From JAQUTK01 sp963677415 (lineage in GTDB: Bacteria; Bacteroidota; Bacteroidia; Bacteroidales; JAQUTK01): a stretch of 64,000 nt of DNA. This document shows positions 1 to 9,149 of this stretch, one piece after another. Both the position numbers and the translations under genes were made by a program. The stretch's first letter is position 1; each line of letters opens with the position of its first letter. The notes below the pieces were generated by a model, which searched no databases, was not told the DNA's origin, and saw only the letters and a program-made list of their open reading frames with translations. The stretch lies in NCBI GenBank assembly GCA_963677415.2, contig CAXXFJ010000042.1, forward strand, positions 1 to 64,000, in the 5' to 3' direction.

Positions 1-773
1 ACAAATAGCATAATGGCTCCTACTCCAAAAAGGAGATATGCTTTAACCGCTGGTGTGGGTGTCTTTTCTTTCAGATAGTTACCGGAGAGCATACCTATAA
101 GTGCGGTAGCAGTAGCAGGTACCAGACTCAACAATCCCTCTGGATCAAAGATTCCCCGATACAACACGCCCGGCAGGAACATCCGGTCAAACCAGCATGC
201 AATGTTGTTTTCTGGCAGAAAGGGATTGGTGCCCGTAGCATCCGGGGCAAGGACAAAAAGATTCAGTAATCCGTAACCCACAATAATACCGGCTATCCAG
301 ATGGTTCCTATCAAGTATTTGCGATCTATGTGCATGAAGATCAGTGCGGCAAAGAACCACCCCAATCCGATGTGGGCAAGCACACTTGCATAACGCATGC
401 TCTCAAAGTCTAAGTTCAGCAGACCGTTGTAAATCGCTCCGAAAAGGACAAGCAAGAAGGCTCTTTTTACAATATGACCATAGATCTTTGAATTGGGCTC
501 GTTGGCTGCATGTCTTTTATCTAAGGAGAAAGGGAAAGAAACACCCGCAATGAAAAGGAAAAGAGGAAAAACCAAATCCATGAAATGGAAGCCATCCCAA
601 GGCACATGTTCCATCTGCTCTGCGCTCCACATCAATACACTTCCTCCGAAAATAGCGTTTTTAGCATAAATGATCGCAGGAAATCCCATGATCCAACACA
701 TGTCAAACCCTCTCAATGCATCAATGGATTGTAATCTTTTTACTGATTGTTCCTTTTTTTCTGAATGTTTCAT
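1..773 (-). CDS. Heparan-alpha-glucosaminide N-acetyltransferase-like membrane acyltransferase (N-terminal part)
   Basis: The frame read backward from the ATG at 773 stays open to the window edge, so about 257 N-terminal residues are visible and the C-terminus lies outside. The N-terminus has the charged start followed by RLQSIDALRGFDM, the signature of the DUF5009/HGSNAT-like acyltransferases. Hydrophobic helices follow, for example around FMDLVFPLFLFIAGVSFPFS and in the AFLLVLFGAIYNGLL region. These multipass inner-membrane proteins are thought to move acetyl groups across the membrane onto sugars; the exact substrate here is unknown. It is divergent from the patatin gene, and a TAnnTTTG box at 839-846 supports this start. 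Family assignment is good; function in detail is inference. Confidence 0.8.
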   Translation of the reverse strand, partial: MKHSEKKEQSVKRLQSIDALRGFDMCWIMGFPAIIYAKNAIFGGSVLMWSAEQMEHVPWDGFHFMDLVFPLFLFIAGVSFPFSLDKRHAANEPNSKIYGHIVKRAFLLVLFGAIYNGLLNLDFESMRYASVLAHIGLGWFFAALIFMHIDRKYLIGTIWIAGIIVGYGLLNLFVLAPDATGTNPFLPENNIACWFDRMFLPGVLYRGIFDPEGLLSLVPATATALIGMLSGNYLKEKTPTPAVKAYLLFGVGAIMLF

Positions 774-838
774 ATTGGTCTTATCTTTAGGTTGTATTTT
801 ACTCAGTCACCTCGGAATAGTTAGAAAATCACGACGGA

Positions 839-846
839 CAAAGTTA
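839..846 (-). promoter_or_regulatory. Bacteroidota -7 promoter box for the acyltransferase
   Basis: TAACTTTG on the minus strand matches the Bacteroidota consensus TAnnTTTG. It would place transcription start near 832, giving a leader of about 60 nt to the ATG at 773. Confidence 0.5.
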
Positions 847-877
847 TACTATTTTCTTATTTACTGGAATAAAATTG

Positions 878-885
878 TACTTTTG
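878..885 (+). promoter_or_regulatory. Bacteroidota -7 promoter box for the patatin gene
   Basis: TACTTTTG fits TAnnTTTG and lies 23 bp before the ATG at 909, implying a short leader. No convincing -33 TTTG element is seen. Confidence 0.5.
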
Positions 886-908
886 CTCACTAATTATTTG
901 CATTCTGT

Positions 909-1736
909 ATGGATACCTTGAGAAAAAAGAAATACAAGCTTGGACTCGTGCTCAGTGGCGGCGGCGTAAAAGGATTTGCACATGCCGGAGCCATTCAGTC
1001 ACTTGAAGAACATGGACTCAAACCAGATATTATCGCAGGCACCAGTTCCGGTTCGATCGTAGCAGCTCTTTATGCGGCAGGCCATACTCCACGCGATATC
1101 TACGAAATGTTCCAGCATAAAGAATTCAATATGTTTGCAGAATTCACCATGCCTGTTGCCGGCTTCTTTAATCCCCATCGTTTCATGGATTTCCTGCACG
1201 GGCAGCTGGGAGTAGATGCCTTTGAGGAACTCTCCATTCCGGTCTATGCGATAGCAACAGATCTGGATCATGGTAAAAGCGTGGTTTTTAACTCCGGCGA
1301 GTTGACACCCCGACTGATGGCTTCCTGCTGTGTACCTGTTGTGTTTGCTCCCATCGTTATTGATGATATTCATTATGTAGACGGAGGCATCTTCCGCAAC
1401 TTTCCGGTTTCAGCTATCCGTCCGATATGTGATACAATAATAGGTGTAAATGCCAGTCCGCTGGTGCCCAAAGAATACAAACAATCTATGCTCCAAATCG
1501 CGGAACGCACCTATCACTATATGTTTCGCGCCAACACGATTTCGGAGCGGAAACTCTGCAACGTCTTAGTTGAGATAAAAGAGGCATTGCAATATGGTAC
1601 TTTTGATCTCAAAAATGTCGATACGATATTCATGATGGGATATGAAGAAATGAACAAGAAACTGGATCAGACCAATCTGAACCAGTTTATCAATCAACAC
1701 TCTATACATGAAGAGCATCACCCTTTGCTGAAATAA
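909..1736 (+). CDS. Patatin-like phospholipase (RssA/YchK type)
   Basis: A 275-residue protein with the complete patatin core. The glycine-rich oxyanion loop SGGGVKGFAHAGA lies at residues 16-28, the nucleophile elbow GTSSG at 44-48 puts the catalytic serine at 46, and the second half of the Ser-Asp dyad, DGG, is at 158-160. Such enzymes hydrolyse acyl esters of phospholipids or lysophospholipids. There is no signal peptide and no C-terminal beta-barrel, so this is the short cytoplasmic type rather than a PlpD-like autotransporter. The start is supported by the promoter box just upstream. It stands alone, divergent from the acyltransferase gene. Family assignment is firm; the lipid substrate is unknown. 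Confidence 0.9.
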   Translation: MDTLRKKKYKLGLVLSGGGVKGFAHAGAIQSLEEHGLKPDIIAGTSSGSIVAALYAAGHTPRDIYEMFQHKEFNMFAEFTMPVAGFFNPHRFMDFLHGQLGVDAFEELSIPVYAIATDLDHGKSVVFNSGELTPRLMASCCVPVVFAPIVIDDIHYVDGGIFRNFPVSAIRPICDTIIGVNASPLVPKEYKQSMLQIAERTYHYMFRANTISERKLCNVLVEIKEALQYGTFDLKNVDTIFMMGYEEMNKKLDQTNLNQFINQHSIHEEHHPLLK

Positions 1737-1789
1737 GTGTAAAACCTGCAATAATTATTAATTGAAATACTGATTATTATTTTATTTCC

Positions 1790-1797
1790 TATATTTG
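1790..1797 (+). promoter_or_regulatory. Bacteroidota -7 promoter box for the GH43-GH127 cluster
   Basis: TATATTTG is a perfect TAnnTTTG match. Transcription would begin near 1804, which favours the ATG at 1835 over the in-frame GTG at 1808. Confidence 0.6.
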
Positions 1798-1834
1798 TCA
1801 AATAAACGTGAGTACAAACCTTATTCATTCGGCT

Positions 1835-2929
1835 ATGAAAAAACTTTTTTTACCTCTCCTCTTTCTTTCTTTGGCATTCTGCCAAGTGACAAAATCAGCG
1901 ACAACAAAGTATGATTCCTTTAAGCCCGGTCAGATCTGGGCAGACAATAATGGTGTGCATATCAATGCACATGGAGGTGGTATACTTTACAACGAATCCA
2001 ACAAGACGTATTACTGGTACGGCGAACATAAAGTAGAGGGCGGACGGGGAAATTCAGCTCAGGTGGGTGTTCATTGTTATTCATCGAATGATCTTTACAA
2101 CTGGAAAGATGAGGGCATTGCTCTCAAAGTATCAGATGATCCTCAATCTGATATCGCCATTGGGAGTGTGATTGAACGTCCTAAAGTAATCTATAATGCA
2201 AAGACGAAAAAATATGTGATGTGGTTTCACCTCGAACTGAAAGGTCAGGGCTATGCGGCTGCACGCACGGCAACGGCTGTGAGTGATACTCCAACCGGAC
2301 CGTTTACATTTATCGAGAGTTTTCGTCCCAATGCCGGCAAGTATCCTGTCAATGCCGAAGGAATGCCGACAGACTCTGTACGCGACCGCTTCTTTCTTCG
2401 GGACTTTAAAGGGGGACAGATGGCTCGCGACATGCAACTTTTTGTAGATGATGACGGCAAAGCATATCACATAGCTTCATCAGAAGAGAATTACACAATG
2501 ATGGTCTCTTTGCTTACTGATGATTATCTGCGTCCAAGTGGTACTTTTGCCCGTATCTTAGTGATGCATCAGTATGAAGGTCCGGCTTTATTCAAAAAAG
2601 AGGGTAAGTATTACTTCTTTGGATCAGGTTGCACAGGTTGGGCTCCCAATCCGGGACATAGTGCAGTAGCTGATAATATCTTTGGCCCATGGACGGAGTT
2701 CGGTAACTTTGCTATCGGTGAAAAAGCAAATACCACTTTTGAATCTCAGAGTACGTATGTCCTCCCTGTTCAGGGAAAGAAAGATGCATTCATCTATTTG
2801 GGAGACAGATGGACACCTAAAAATGCTATTGACGGTCGATATATCTGGTTGCCTATTCAGTGGGAAGATGGAAGACCTGTTATCCACTGGAGTGACGAAT
2901 GGAATCTAAACTTCTTCAATAAGAAATAA
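1835..2929 (+). CDS. Secreted glycoside hydrolase family 43 (galactanase/galactosidase-like subgroup)
   Basis: From the ATG at 1835 the protein is about 364 residues with a signal peptide (MKKLFLPLLFLSLAFC). It reads as a single five-bladed beta-propeller: INAHGGGILY and TYYWYGEH in blade one, IERPKVIY, then YEGPALF and SQSTYVLP. In the GH43 subgroups acting on beta-1,3-galactan (GH43_24 and relatives), the usual Asp catalytic base is absent and a Glu acid plus a Gln are used instead. Here the first blade likewise lacks the ADP/RDP aspartate, while EGP and SQS are kept. It leads a plus-strand cluster with a GH127 17 bp downstream, consistent with arabinogalactan side-chain removal. Family is confident; subgroup and substrate are inference. 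Confidence 0.8.
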   Translation: MKKLFLPLLFLSLAFCQVTKSATTKYDSFKPGQIWADNNGVHINAHGGGILYNESNKTYYWYGEHKVEGGRGNSAQVGVHCYSSNDLYNWKDEGIALKVSDDPQSDIAIGSVIERPKVIYNAKTKKYVMWFHLELKGQGYAAARTATAVSDTPTGPFTFIESFRPNAGKYPVNAEGMPTDSVRDRFFLRDFKGGQMARDMQLFVDDDGKAYHIASSEENYTMMVSLLTDDYLRPSGTFARILVMHQYEGPALFKKEGKYYFFGSGCTGWAPNPGHSAVADNIFGPWTEFGNFAIGEKANTTFESQSTYVLPVQGKKDAFIYLGDRWTPKNAIDGRYIWLPIQWEDGRPVIHWSDEWNLNFFNKK

Positions 2930-2946
2930 GTTATTATAAGCTGATT

Positions 2947-5332
2947 ATGAAATACATAAACATGTTACTGGCGACTACAGTATTGATGGCTGGTTGTACA
3001 AGAACCCCTAAGAAACTATTCTTGGATATCCAGCAAGTGCCTTTTACCAAAGTAAGCATCAATGATAATTTTTGGGCTCCACGTATTGAGAAGAACCGTA
3101 CCGTATCAATCCCTTCTGCCTTCAAACAGTGTGAAATCAACGGTCGCTTTGACAACTTTGCGCTGGCTGCCGGATTGATCAAGGGGGAACAGAAAGGTGA
3201 TTTCCCTTTTGATGATACTGATCCATATAAGATTATTGAAGGTGCCTCCTATTCATTGGCAGTGCAGTATGACGCCAAACTGGATGCCTATCTGGACAGC
3301 GTGATCAACCTGATTGCAAAGGCACAGGCTCCTGACGGGTATCTATATACTGTACTCCAAAACAACTGTACCCGCCTGAGCGGATGGTTTGGCAGCAGTC
3401 GTTGGGAGAAGATAAACAGTCACGAACTATACAACTGCGGACATCTGTATGAAGCTGCGGTAGCACACTTTCAGGCCACAGGAAAACGTACATTGCTGGA
3501 TGTAGCTATTAAAAATGCAGATCTGGTATGTAAGGACTTCGGTCCCCAATGAAGGACAGGTACACAGACCTTCGGGACATCCGATTGTTGAAATGGGTCT
3601 GGCTAAACTGTATAAGGTAACCGGCGAACAGAAATATCTGGATCAGGCACGTTACTTCGTAGACGAAGCTGGACGCTGCACAGATGGTCACAAGCCGAAT
3701 GCATATAGTCAGGATCACAAGCCGGTGTTGCAGCAGGATGAGATTACCGGACATGCAGTGCGTGCAGGATATTTCTATAGTGGTGTGACTGATGTCGCTT
3801 CTTTGGAGAAAGATACTTTGCTCTTTGAAGCTGCAGAACGTGTATGGAACAATATGACAAGTAAGAAGCTCTATATCACCGGAGGTATTGGTTCGCATGG
3901 GGACTGGGAAGGTTTTGGTCCGGACTTCGATCTCGGCAATCAGACTGCCTACTGCGAGACTTGCGCCGCAATATCCAGTGTCTATTGGAACGAACGCATG
4001 TTTCTCGCAACAGGAGATGCCAAATATATCGACGTACTGGAACGAACTTTATACAATGGAGTAATTTCAGGCGTATCACTGAGCGGTGACCGCTTCTTCT
4101 ATGACAATCCATTGGAATCTAATGGACAACACGAACGTCAGCCTTGGTTTGGTTGTGCTTGTTGCCCGGGCAATATTACCCGTTTCATGGCTTCTATCCC
4201 TGGATATGTCTATGCTACCCGCAATGAAGATCTCTATGTAAATCTCTATGTAAAGAGTGAATCTACAGTAGAAGTACTGGGAAAAGAAGTAAAACTCAAA
4301 CAAAGCACGAAATATCCATGGGATGGCAATATTAGTATTGACATAGACACAGAAGTGAAACAAATTATTGGTCTGCATCTCCGTATTCCAGGATGGGAAC
4401 GCAACGAGGCAACGCCCGGCGGACTGTATCAATATGTAGATTATCAGCAACCGAAATATGTCATCAAGGTAAACAAGAATATCGTTCATCCTGAATTGAA
4501 TAATGGTTATGCAGTGATTCGCAGGACTTGGAAACGGGGCGACGAAGTAGAGATCGAAATGGATATGCCGATCCGTCAGGTTCGTGCATTGAACCTGGTC
4601 TATGCTGATCGCGGTAAACTAGCTTTGGAAAGAGGCCCAATCGTATACTGTCTGGAGAAAAAAGACCAGCAGACCGATTATTTATTCAACCTTTATATTC
4701 CTCAGGGAGGCGAGATGACTGCTACATTTGATCCAAGCCTATTGGGTGGTGTCACAACGATCACCGGTAAAGCATTCCTTCGCGACCGTGAGAAAAGTGA
4801 TTATGTAGTGGATTTCAAAGCAATTCCATATTCTACATGGAACAACCGCGGTGCCGATCAGATGGCCGTATGGATTCCAGACACCAAAGACTGCGCTGTA
4901 TTTAGTCCCCTAAATACAATTGCAAGTCGTGCAATTGGTGCTTATGCTTGCAATGATCAGTTTGATCCTATGTTTTCTTCCGATCTGGACAAACCATATG
5001 CTGAGTTCCGCACTGACAAAGAAAAAGGAGTCAGTGTGCTGCAATACAACTTTAAGGATCCCGAAAAGATGTCCTCCGTGGAAGTATACTGGTGCGAATT
5101 TGACAGCTGTGGCAATCCTTTTGCTCACTTTAACGCACCCGCTTCCTGGAAACTCTTCTACAAGGTCGGTGAAACATGGAAAGAAGTAGATGCAAAAAAC
5201 AAATATGGTGTATTACTGGATCATTATAACAAAGTAAGTTTTACAACAGTGACAAGCACCGGTCTACGTATTGAAGCTACTCCAAACAAAGATGGTAAGG
5301 TAGCTCTTCTGGAATGGAAAGTAAATGAATAA
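2947..5332 (+). CDS. GH127-family beta-L-arabinofuranosidase lipoprotein (one-base frameshift)
   Basis: The gene is split by one extra C in the CCCC run at 3544-3547. Removing one base joins ...CKDFGP to NEGQVHRPSGHP and gives about 794 residues, the family's normal length. The N-terminus carries a lipobox (LMAGC, Cys17). An (alpha/alpha)6 barrel follows with the GH127 zinc/cysteine site: YCETCAA (Glu and Cys) and GCACCPGN (paired Cys, one being the nucleophile in characterised members), then C-terminal beta domains. It would release terminal beta-L-arabinofuranose, likely at the outer membrane or in the periplasm. It lies 17 bp after the GH43 gene, and its stop overlaps a possible upstream ATG of the next gene (TAATG). 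The frameshift is probably a sequencing error, given the many similar ones nearby. Confidence 0.85.
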
Positions 5333-5343
5333 TGAATAGCCCG

Positions 5344-6239
5344 ATGAAGCAAATCCTTATTATCGGTGCCAATGGTTTTACAGGACGGAAGATCTTAACA
5401 GATCTTTCGTCCTTTTTCCGATTACCGGGTCACCGGATGTTCTCTGCATCCTGATATATCTCCTGCGACCGGATATACCTTCATAACTGCTGATATCCGT
5501 GATGTTGCAGAGGTGGCAAAGCTCTTTGAGTCTGTCCGTCCCGATGTGGTGATCAACACGTCCGCACTCTCCGTACCAGACTATTGCGAGATACACCACG
5601 AAGAGGCATTTGAAACAAAATGTGACTGCTGTCAGACACCTCGCTGAGCAGTGTGAGAAGCTGGGAGCCAGACTGATTCATCTCTCTACCGACTTTGTGT
5701 TTGATGGCGGAGAAGACAAACTCTACACAGAAGATGATCTGCCGATGCCTGTCAACTATTACGGTGTCACCAAACTGCAAAGTGAACAGGTAGTTGCTGC
5801 TCATTGCTGTGACTGGGCGGTGGCACGGGTCTGTGTTGTCTATGGCAAGTCGCTGCCCGGACAGCATGGTAATATCCTCCAACTGGTGTACAATCGGCTC
5901 TCAAAAGGAGAGACTATCAAGGTTGTAAATGACCAGTATCGTACGCCTACCTATGTGGGTGACATCTCCAGCGGCGTGCAAGCACTCATCGAATATACTG
6001 GAAATGGCATCTTCCATCTTTGTGGTAAAGAGTGCGTCTCCGTTGCAGAGATCGCTTTTCGTGTGGCAGACCGCCTGAAGCTGGATCGCTCGCTGATAAT
6101 TCCGGTTACCACCGCAGAGATGAACGAGGCTACTCCCCGACCGATGCACAGCGGTATGAGCATCACCAAGACCAGTCGTCTGATCGGTTATGAACCGGTC
6201 AGTCTGGATGAAGGAATTGAAATTATGTTTCGACAATAA
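5344..6239 (+). CDS. RmlD-like NAD(P)-dependent sugar reductase, SDR family (two one-base frameshifts)
   Basis: Starting at MKQILIIGANGFTG (Rossmann GxxGxxG), the frame breaks at TTTTT (5413-5417) and at AAAA (5617-5620). Deleting one base at each gives a continuous protein of about 297 residues resembling dTDP-4-dehydrorhamnose reductase. Recognisable parts are VINTSALSVPDYCE, LIHLSTDFVFDG and the catalytic YGVTK. An in-frame ATG at 5332 overlaps the GH127 stop and is an alternative start. There is no signal peptide, so it is a cytoplasmic enzyme inside a cluster of exported ones. Other rml genes are not adjacent, so a role in dTDP-rhamnose synthesis is not implied; it may reduce a 4-keto sugar or another nucleotide sugar. 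Family good, substrate unknown. Confidence 0.7.
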
Positions 6240-6281
6240 ATAAAAGTACCCTATCACCTTTTTTGTTTAATACACCACGTT

Positions 6282-8535
6282 ATGAAAAAAATCGCATGTC
6301 TGTTGCTCCTCACTCTTATCACGAGTGCAGGATGGGCACAAGGAACATTGCAGGATTACAAGAACTTGTATAGCCTGCGCACACGCACTACTAACAAAGT
6401 CTTCTACTCGGATATTCGTCCGACATGGATCAATACCTCTACTTTCTGGTACGAACGCACGACTCCGGAGGGAAAAGAATACATCAAGGTAGAGAGTGCC
6501 AAGAAGAAGAAATCACCGCTTTTTGATACCAAAGAACTGGCTGATGCACTCGCTCAACAGTCGGCAAAGAAAGTGGATGGCGCACGTCTCAACATGGAAA
6601 GTCTCCGTGTAAGTGAGAATGGAGACACACTACAGTTTGGTTATGACAGCGTCCGTTGGAGCTATACGCTCAAGGATAAGAAACTGGTCAAAAGAGAAAC
6701 TTCAGAGAATCGGGATCGTCGCAATCGCCGTGATCGCGGAGGTTACTGGGGAAGCTGGGACGGTCAGCGTGGTGGAAGAAATATCTCCTCACCTGATGGA
6801 AAGATGGAAGCTTTCTTAAAAGATAATAACCTCTATCTTCGGATAAAAGAGAGTAAGGAAGAGATAGCCCTGACTCAGGATGGAAAGGCAGAGTGCTACT
6901 ATTCAGGGTATATCCAGTGGTCACCGGATTCTAAATATATTGTTACCATGCAGATCGTGCCACCAAAGATGCGCACGCTCACTTTAATTGAGTCTTCTCC
7001 GAAAGACCAATTGCAACCGAAACTTATTACCCGCGATTATTTGAAGCCAGGTGATACGCTCGCAATCAATGTGCCCTGTATCTTTAACGTGGAGACGAAG
7101 AAGATGATTAAAAGCGGACAACTCACTTTTTCCTAATGCATATAATACGGGGGATCTTCGCTGGAATGAGGATAGCAAAGCCATCACTTTCGAATATAAC
7201 CAACGGGGGCACCAACTCTATCAGGTGTTGGAGATGGATGCTGCCAGTGGTGCTCTCCGTACATTGGTCAATGAGTCAAGTAAGACATTCGTAAACTATA
7301 ACCGTCACTTCCGTCAGGATTTGAAGGGTGGCAAGGAAATGATCTGGATGAGCGAACGGGACAATTGGAACCATCTCTATCTGTATGACCGTGCAACGGC
7401 GAAAGTGAAGAATCAGATCACAAAAGGGGAATGGTATGTAAGAGAAATCATCCAGGTAGATGAAAAGAAACGGCAGATAACCTTTAGTGCCAATGGCATG
7501 GAGAAAGATGAAGACCCCTATTTCATCCACTATTACCGGATCAATTTTGATGGTAGTGGCTTAGTCAAACTGACAGATGGTAAGGGTACACATACGGCAA
7601 TCTTCTCTAAAGATTACAAGTATATCATTGATACTTATTCTTCAGTAAATGTGCCTCCTGTAAGTGTGCTTCGTGATGGAAAGAATGGCAAACTGATATT
7701 GGAACTGGAGAAAGCAGATATCAGCGAACTACTGAAAACCGGCTGGCAGGCTCCTGAGCCATTTGTTGCAAAAGGACGGGATGGCAAGACAGATATGTGG
7801 GGGGTGATCTACCGTCCTACCAATTTTGATCCATCCAAGAGCTATCCGATAATAGAATATATCTATGCCGGACCGGGTAGTGCGTATGTGCCAAAGTCTT
7901 TCAGTACTATAAACGGATACATGTCATACATCGCCGAATTGGGCTTTATCGTGGTTCAGGTAGACTGTATGGGCACATCGTTCCGTTCCAAGGCATTTGA
8001 AGAGATCATTTATAAGAACCTGAAAGATGCCGGTTTCCTTGATCGCATCCCCTGGATTAAAGCAGCAGCGGCGAAATATCCGTATATGGATATCAACCGT
8101 GTAGGTATCTTTGGCGCCTCTGCTGGCGGACAAAATGCAATGGGTGCTGTGCTCTTTCATCCTGAGTTTTACAAAGCAGCTTATGCTTCCTGCGGATGTC
8201 ACGACAACCGCATGGATAAGATCTGGTGGAACGAACAGTGGATGGGTGAAGTAGGACCTCACTATGCAGAAAGTTCGAATACGGTGAACGCGCATCTCCT
8301 GAAGTCCAAACTGATGTTGGTAGTAGGCGAACTGGACGAAAATGTGGATCCTTCTTCTACCATGCAAGTGGTAAATGCACTGATCAAGGCAAACAAAGAA
8401 TTTGAGCTGGTGGTTCTCCCGGGAGTCGGTCATACGATGGGCGAAAGCTACGGTGATCACAAACGATTCGACTTCTTCGTAAAGAATCTACTCAACGTCA
8501 CCCCTCCTGCCTGGGAGGAGCTGGAAAAGAAATAA
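6282..8535 (+). CDS. Secreted prolyl oligopeptidase family S9, dipeptidyl peptidase IV type (one-base frameshift)
   Basis: One extra T in TTTTT (7127-7131) splits the gene. Removing it joins ...SGQLTF to PNAYNTGDLRW and gives about 750 residues, the normal DPP-IV size. The parts are a signal peptide (MKKIACLLLLTLITSAGWAQ), an N-terminal beta-propeller and a C-terminal alpha/beta-hydrolase with catalytic Ser in GASAGG, Asp in VGELDENVDP and His in PGVGHT. The family cleaves dipeptides after Pro or Ala. Sitting after GH43 and GH127, it could trim proline-rich (for example hydroxyproline-rich) glycopeptides once sugars are removed, which is inference. A strong intrinsic terminator follows directly. 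Confidence 0.85.
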
Positions 8536-8555
8536 CGCAAGCTAAATCCTATTTT

Positions 8556-8593
8556 GCAAAGAGGAGCATCGATTTTGGATGCTCCTCTTTTGC
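8556..8593 (+). terminator. Intrinsic terminator after the DPP-IV gene
   Basis: Near-perfect stem: GCAAAGAGGAGCATC pairs with GATGCTCCTCTTTTGC across a 7-nt loop, with T-rich sequence in the right arm. A flanking pair (AACGCAA/TTGCGTT) could extend or compete with the hairpin. Confidence 0.75.
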
Positions 8594-8607
8594 GTTATGC
8601 AAAATCA

Positions 8608-8927
8608 CAAATCGGTGTTTTAGAACAATCGGGCTTGAAATGAGAAAGTGACTAAACCTACTGAGATTGGAGTCAGAAGACAAAAATCAGTCACTTTAGA
8701 GGAATATTTCACTTCTCTATATCACTGATAAATAAAGAGTTACAGTCTTGTAAAATGCGTCCGTATGCGTGAACAATTTCGTCCTTATGAAATGTTTCAC
8801 GCATAGGCATCGGCGGACAAAAACAACCTGATGATTTTCCAAAAACTATTAGAAGAAATTTATCTATTTTCAGGTCACTTTTTTCTATGTGAACGGATCA
8901 TTCAAATCGGTGTTTTAGAACAATCGG
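8608..8927 (+). repeat. Element E1: ~320-bp non-coding repeat bounded by direct repeats
   Basis: Two identical 25-bp direct repeats, 8608-8632 and 8903-8927 (core ATCGGTGTTTTAGAACAAT), lie 295 bp apart. Between them are a central hairpin (TATGCGTGAA at 8764-8773 with TTTCACGCATA at 8795-8805, inner ATTTC/GAAAT) and a block CAAAAACTATTAGAAG near 8840. A diverged copy in the opposite orientation is at 43897-44214. No ORF is visible. Together with the terminator this accounts for most of the gene-free stretch 8536-9149; 8928-9149 shows nothing else clear. Function unknown: it may be a mobile repeat or a structured RNA. Confidence 0.8.
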
Positions 8928-9149
8928 CAACACTCTTTGGCTCTCTCATTTTCAACTTAAATGAGTACCAAAGGTAGAAGTGAAGTGCTAAGAACGAAAG
9001 TTTTTAAACATACTTTTTGTATATCTGAGCAGTTATAAATAGGGCAATATTGTTGCATAATATTTCAATTCTTACTACTATTGCCCTATGATTTGAAAAT
9101 CTATTTACCTAATAATAACAAGAACAAGAAAACTAATATCAATACACGA

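Noticed and set aside
999..1373. Long antisense frames opposite the patatin, GH43, GH127, DPP-IV and glycan-enzyme genes
   Set aside because: They shadow well-supported genes and have no motifs or promoters of their own.
1808..1834. GTG at 1808 as start of the GH43 gene
   Set aside because: It lies about 4 nt from the predicted transcription start and would add a tail before a good signal peptide.
3515..3560. Programmed ribosomal frameshift in the GH127 gene
   Set aside because: No slippery heptamer or stimulatory structure; many unrelated genes nearby show the same one-base excess in short runs, which points to sequencing error.
8608..8927. CRISPR array, because the end repeat contains GTTTTAGA
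   Set aside because: Only two repeats 295 bp apart and no regular spacers; no cas genes in the window.
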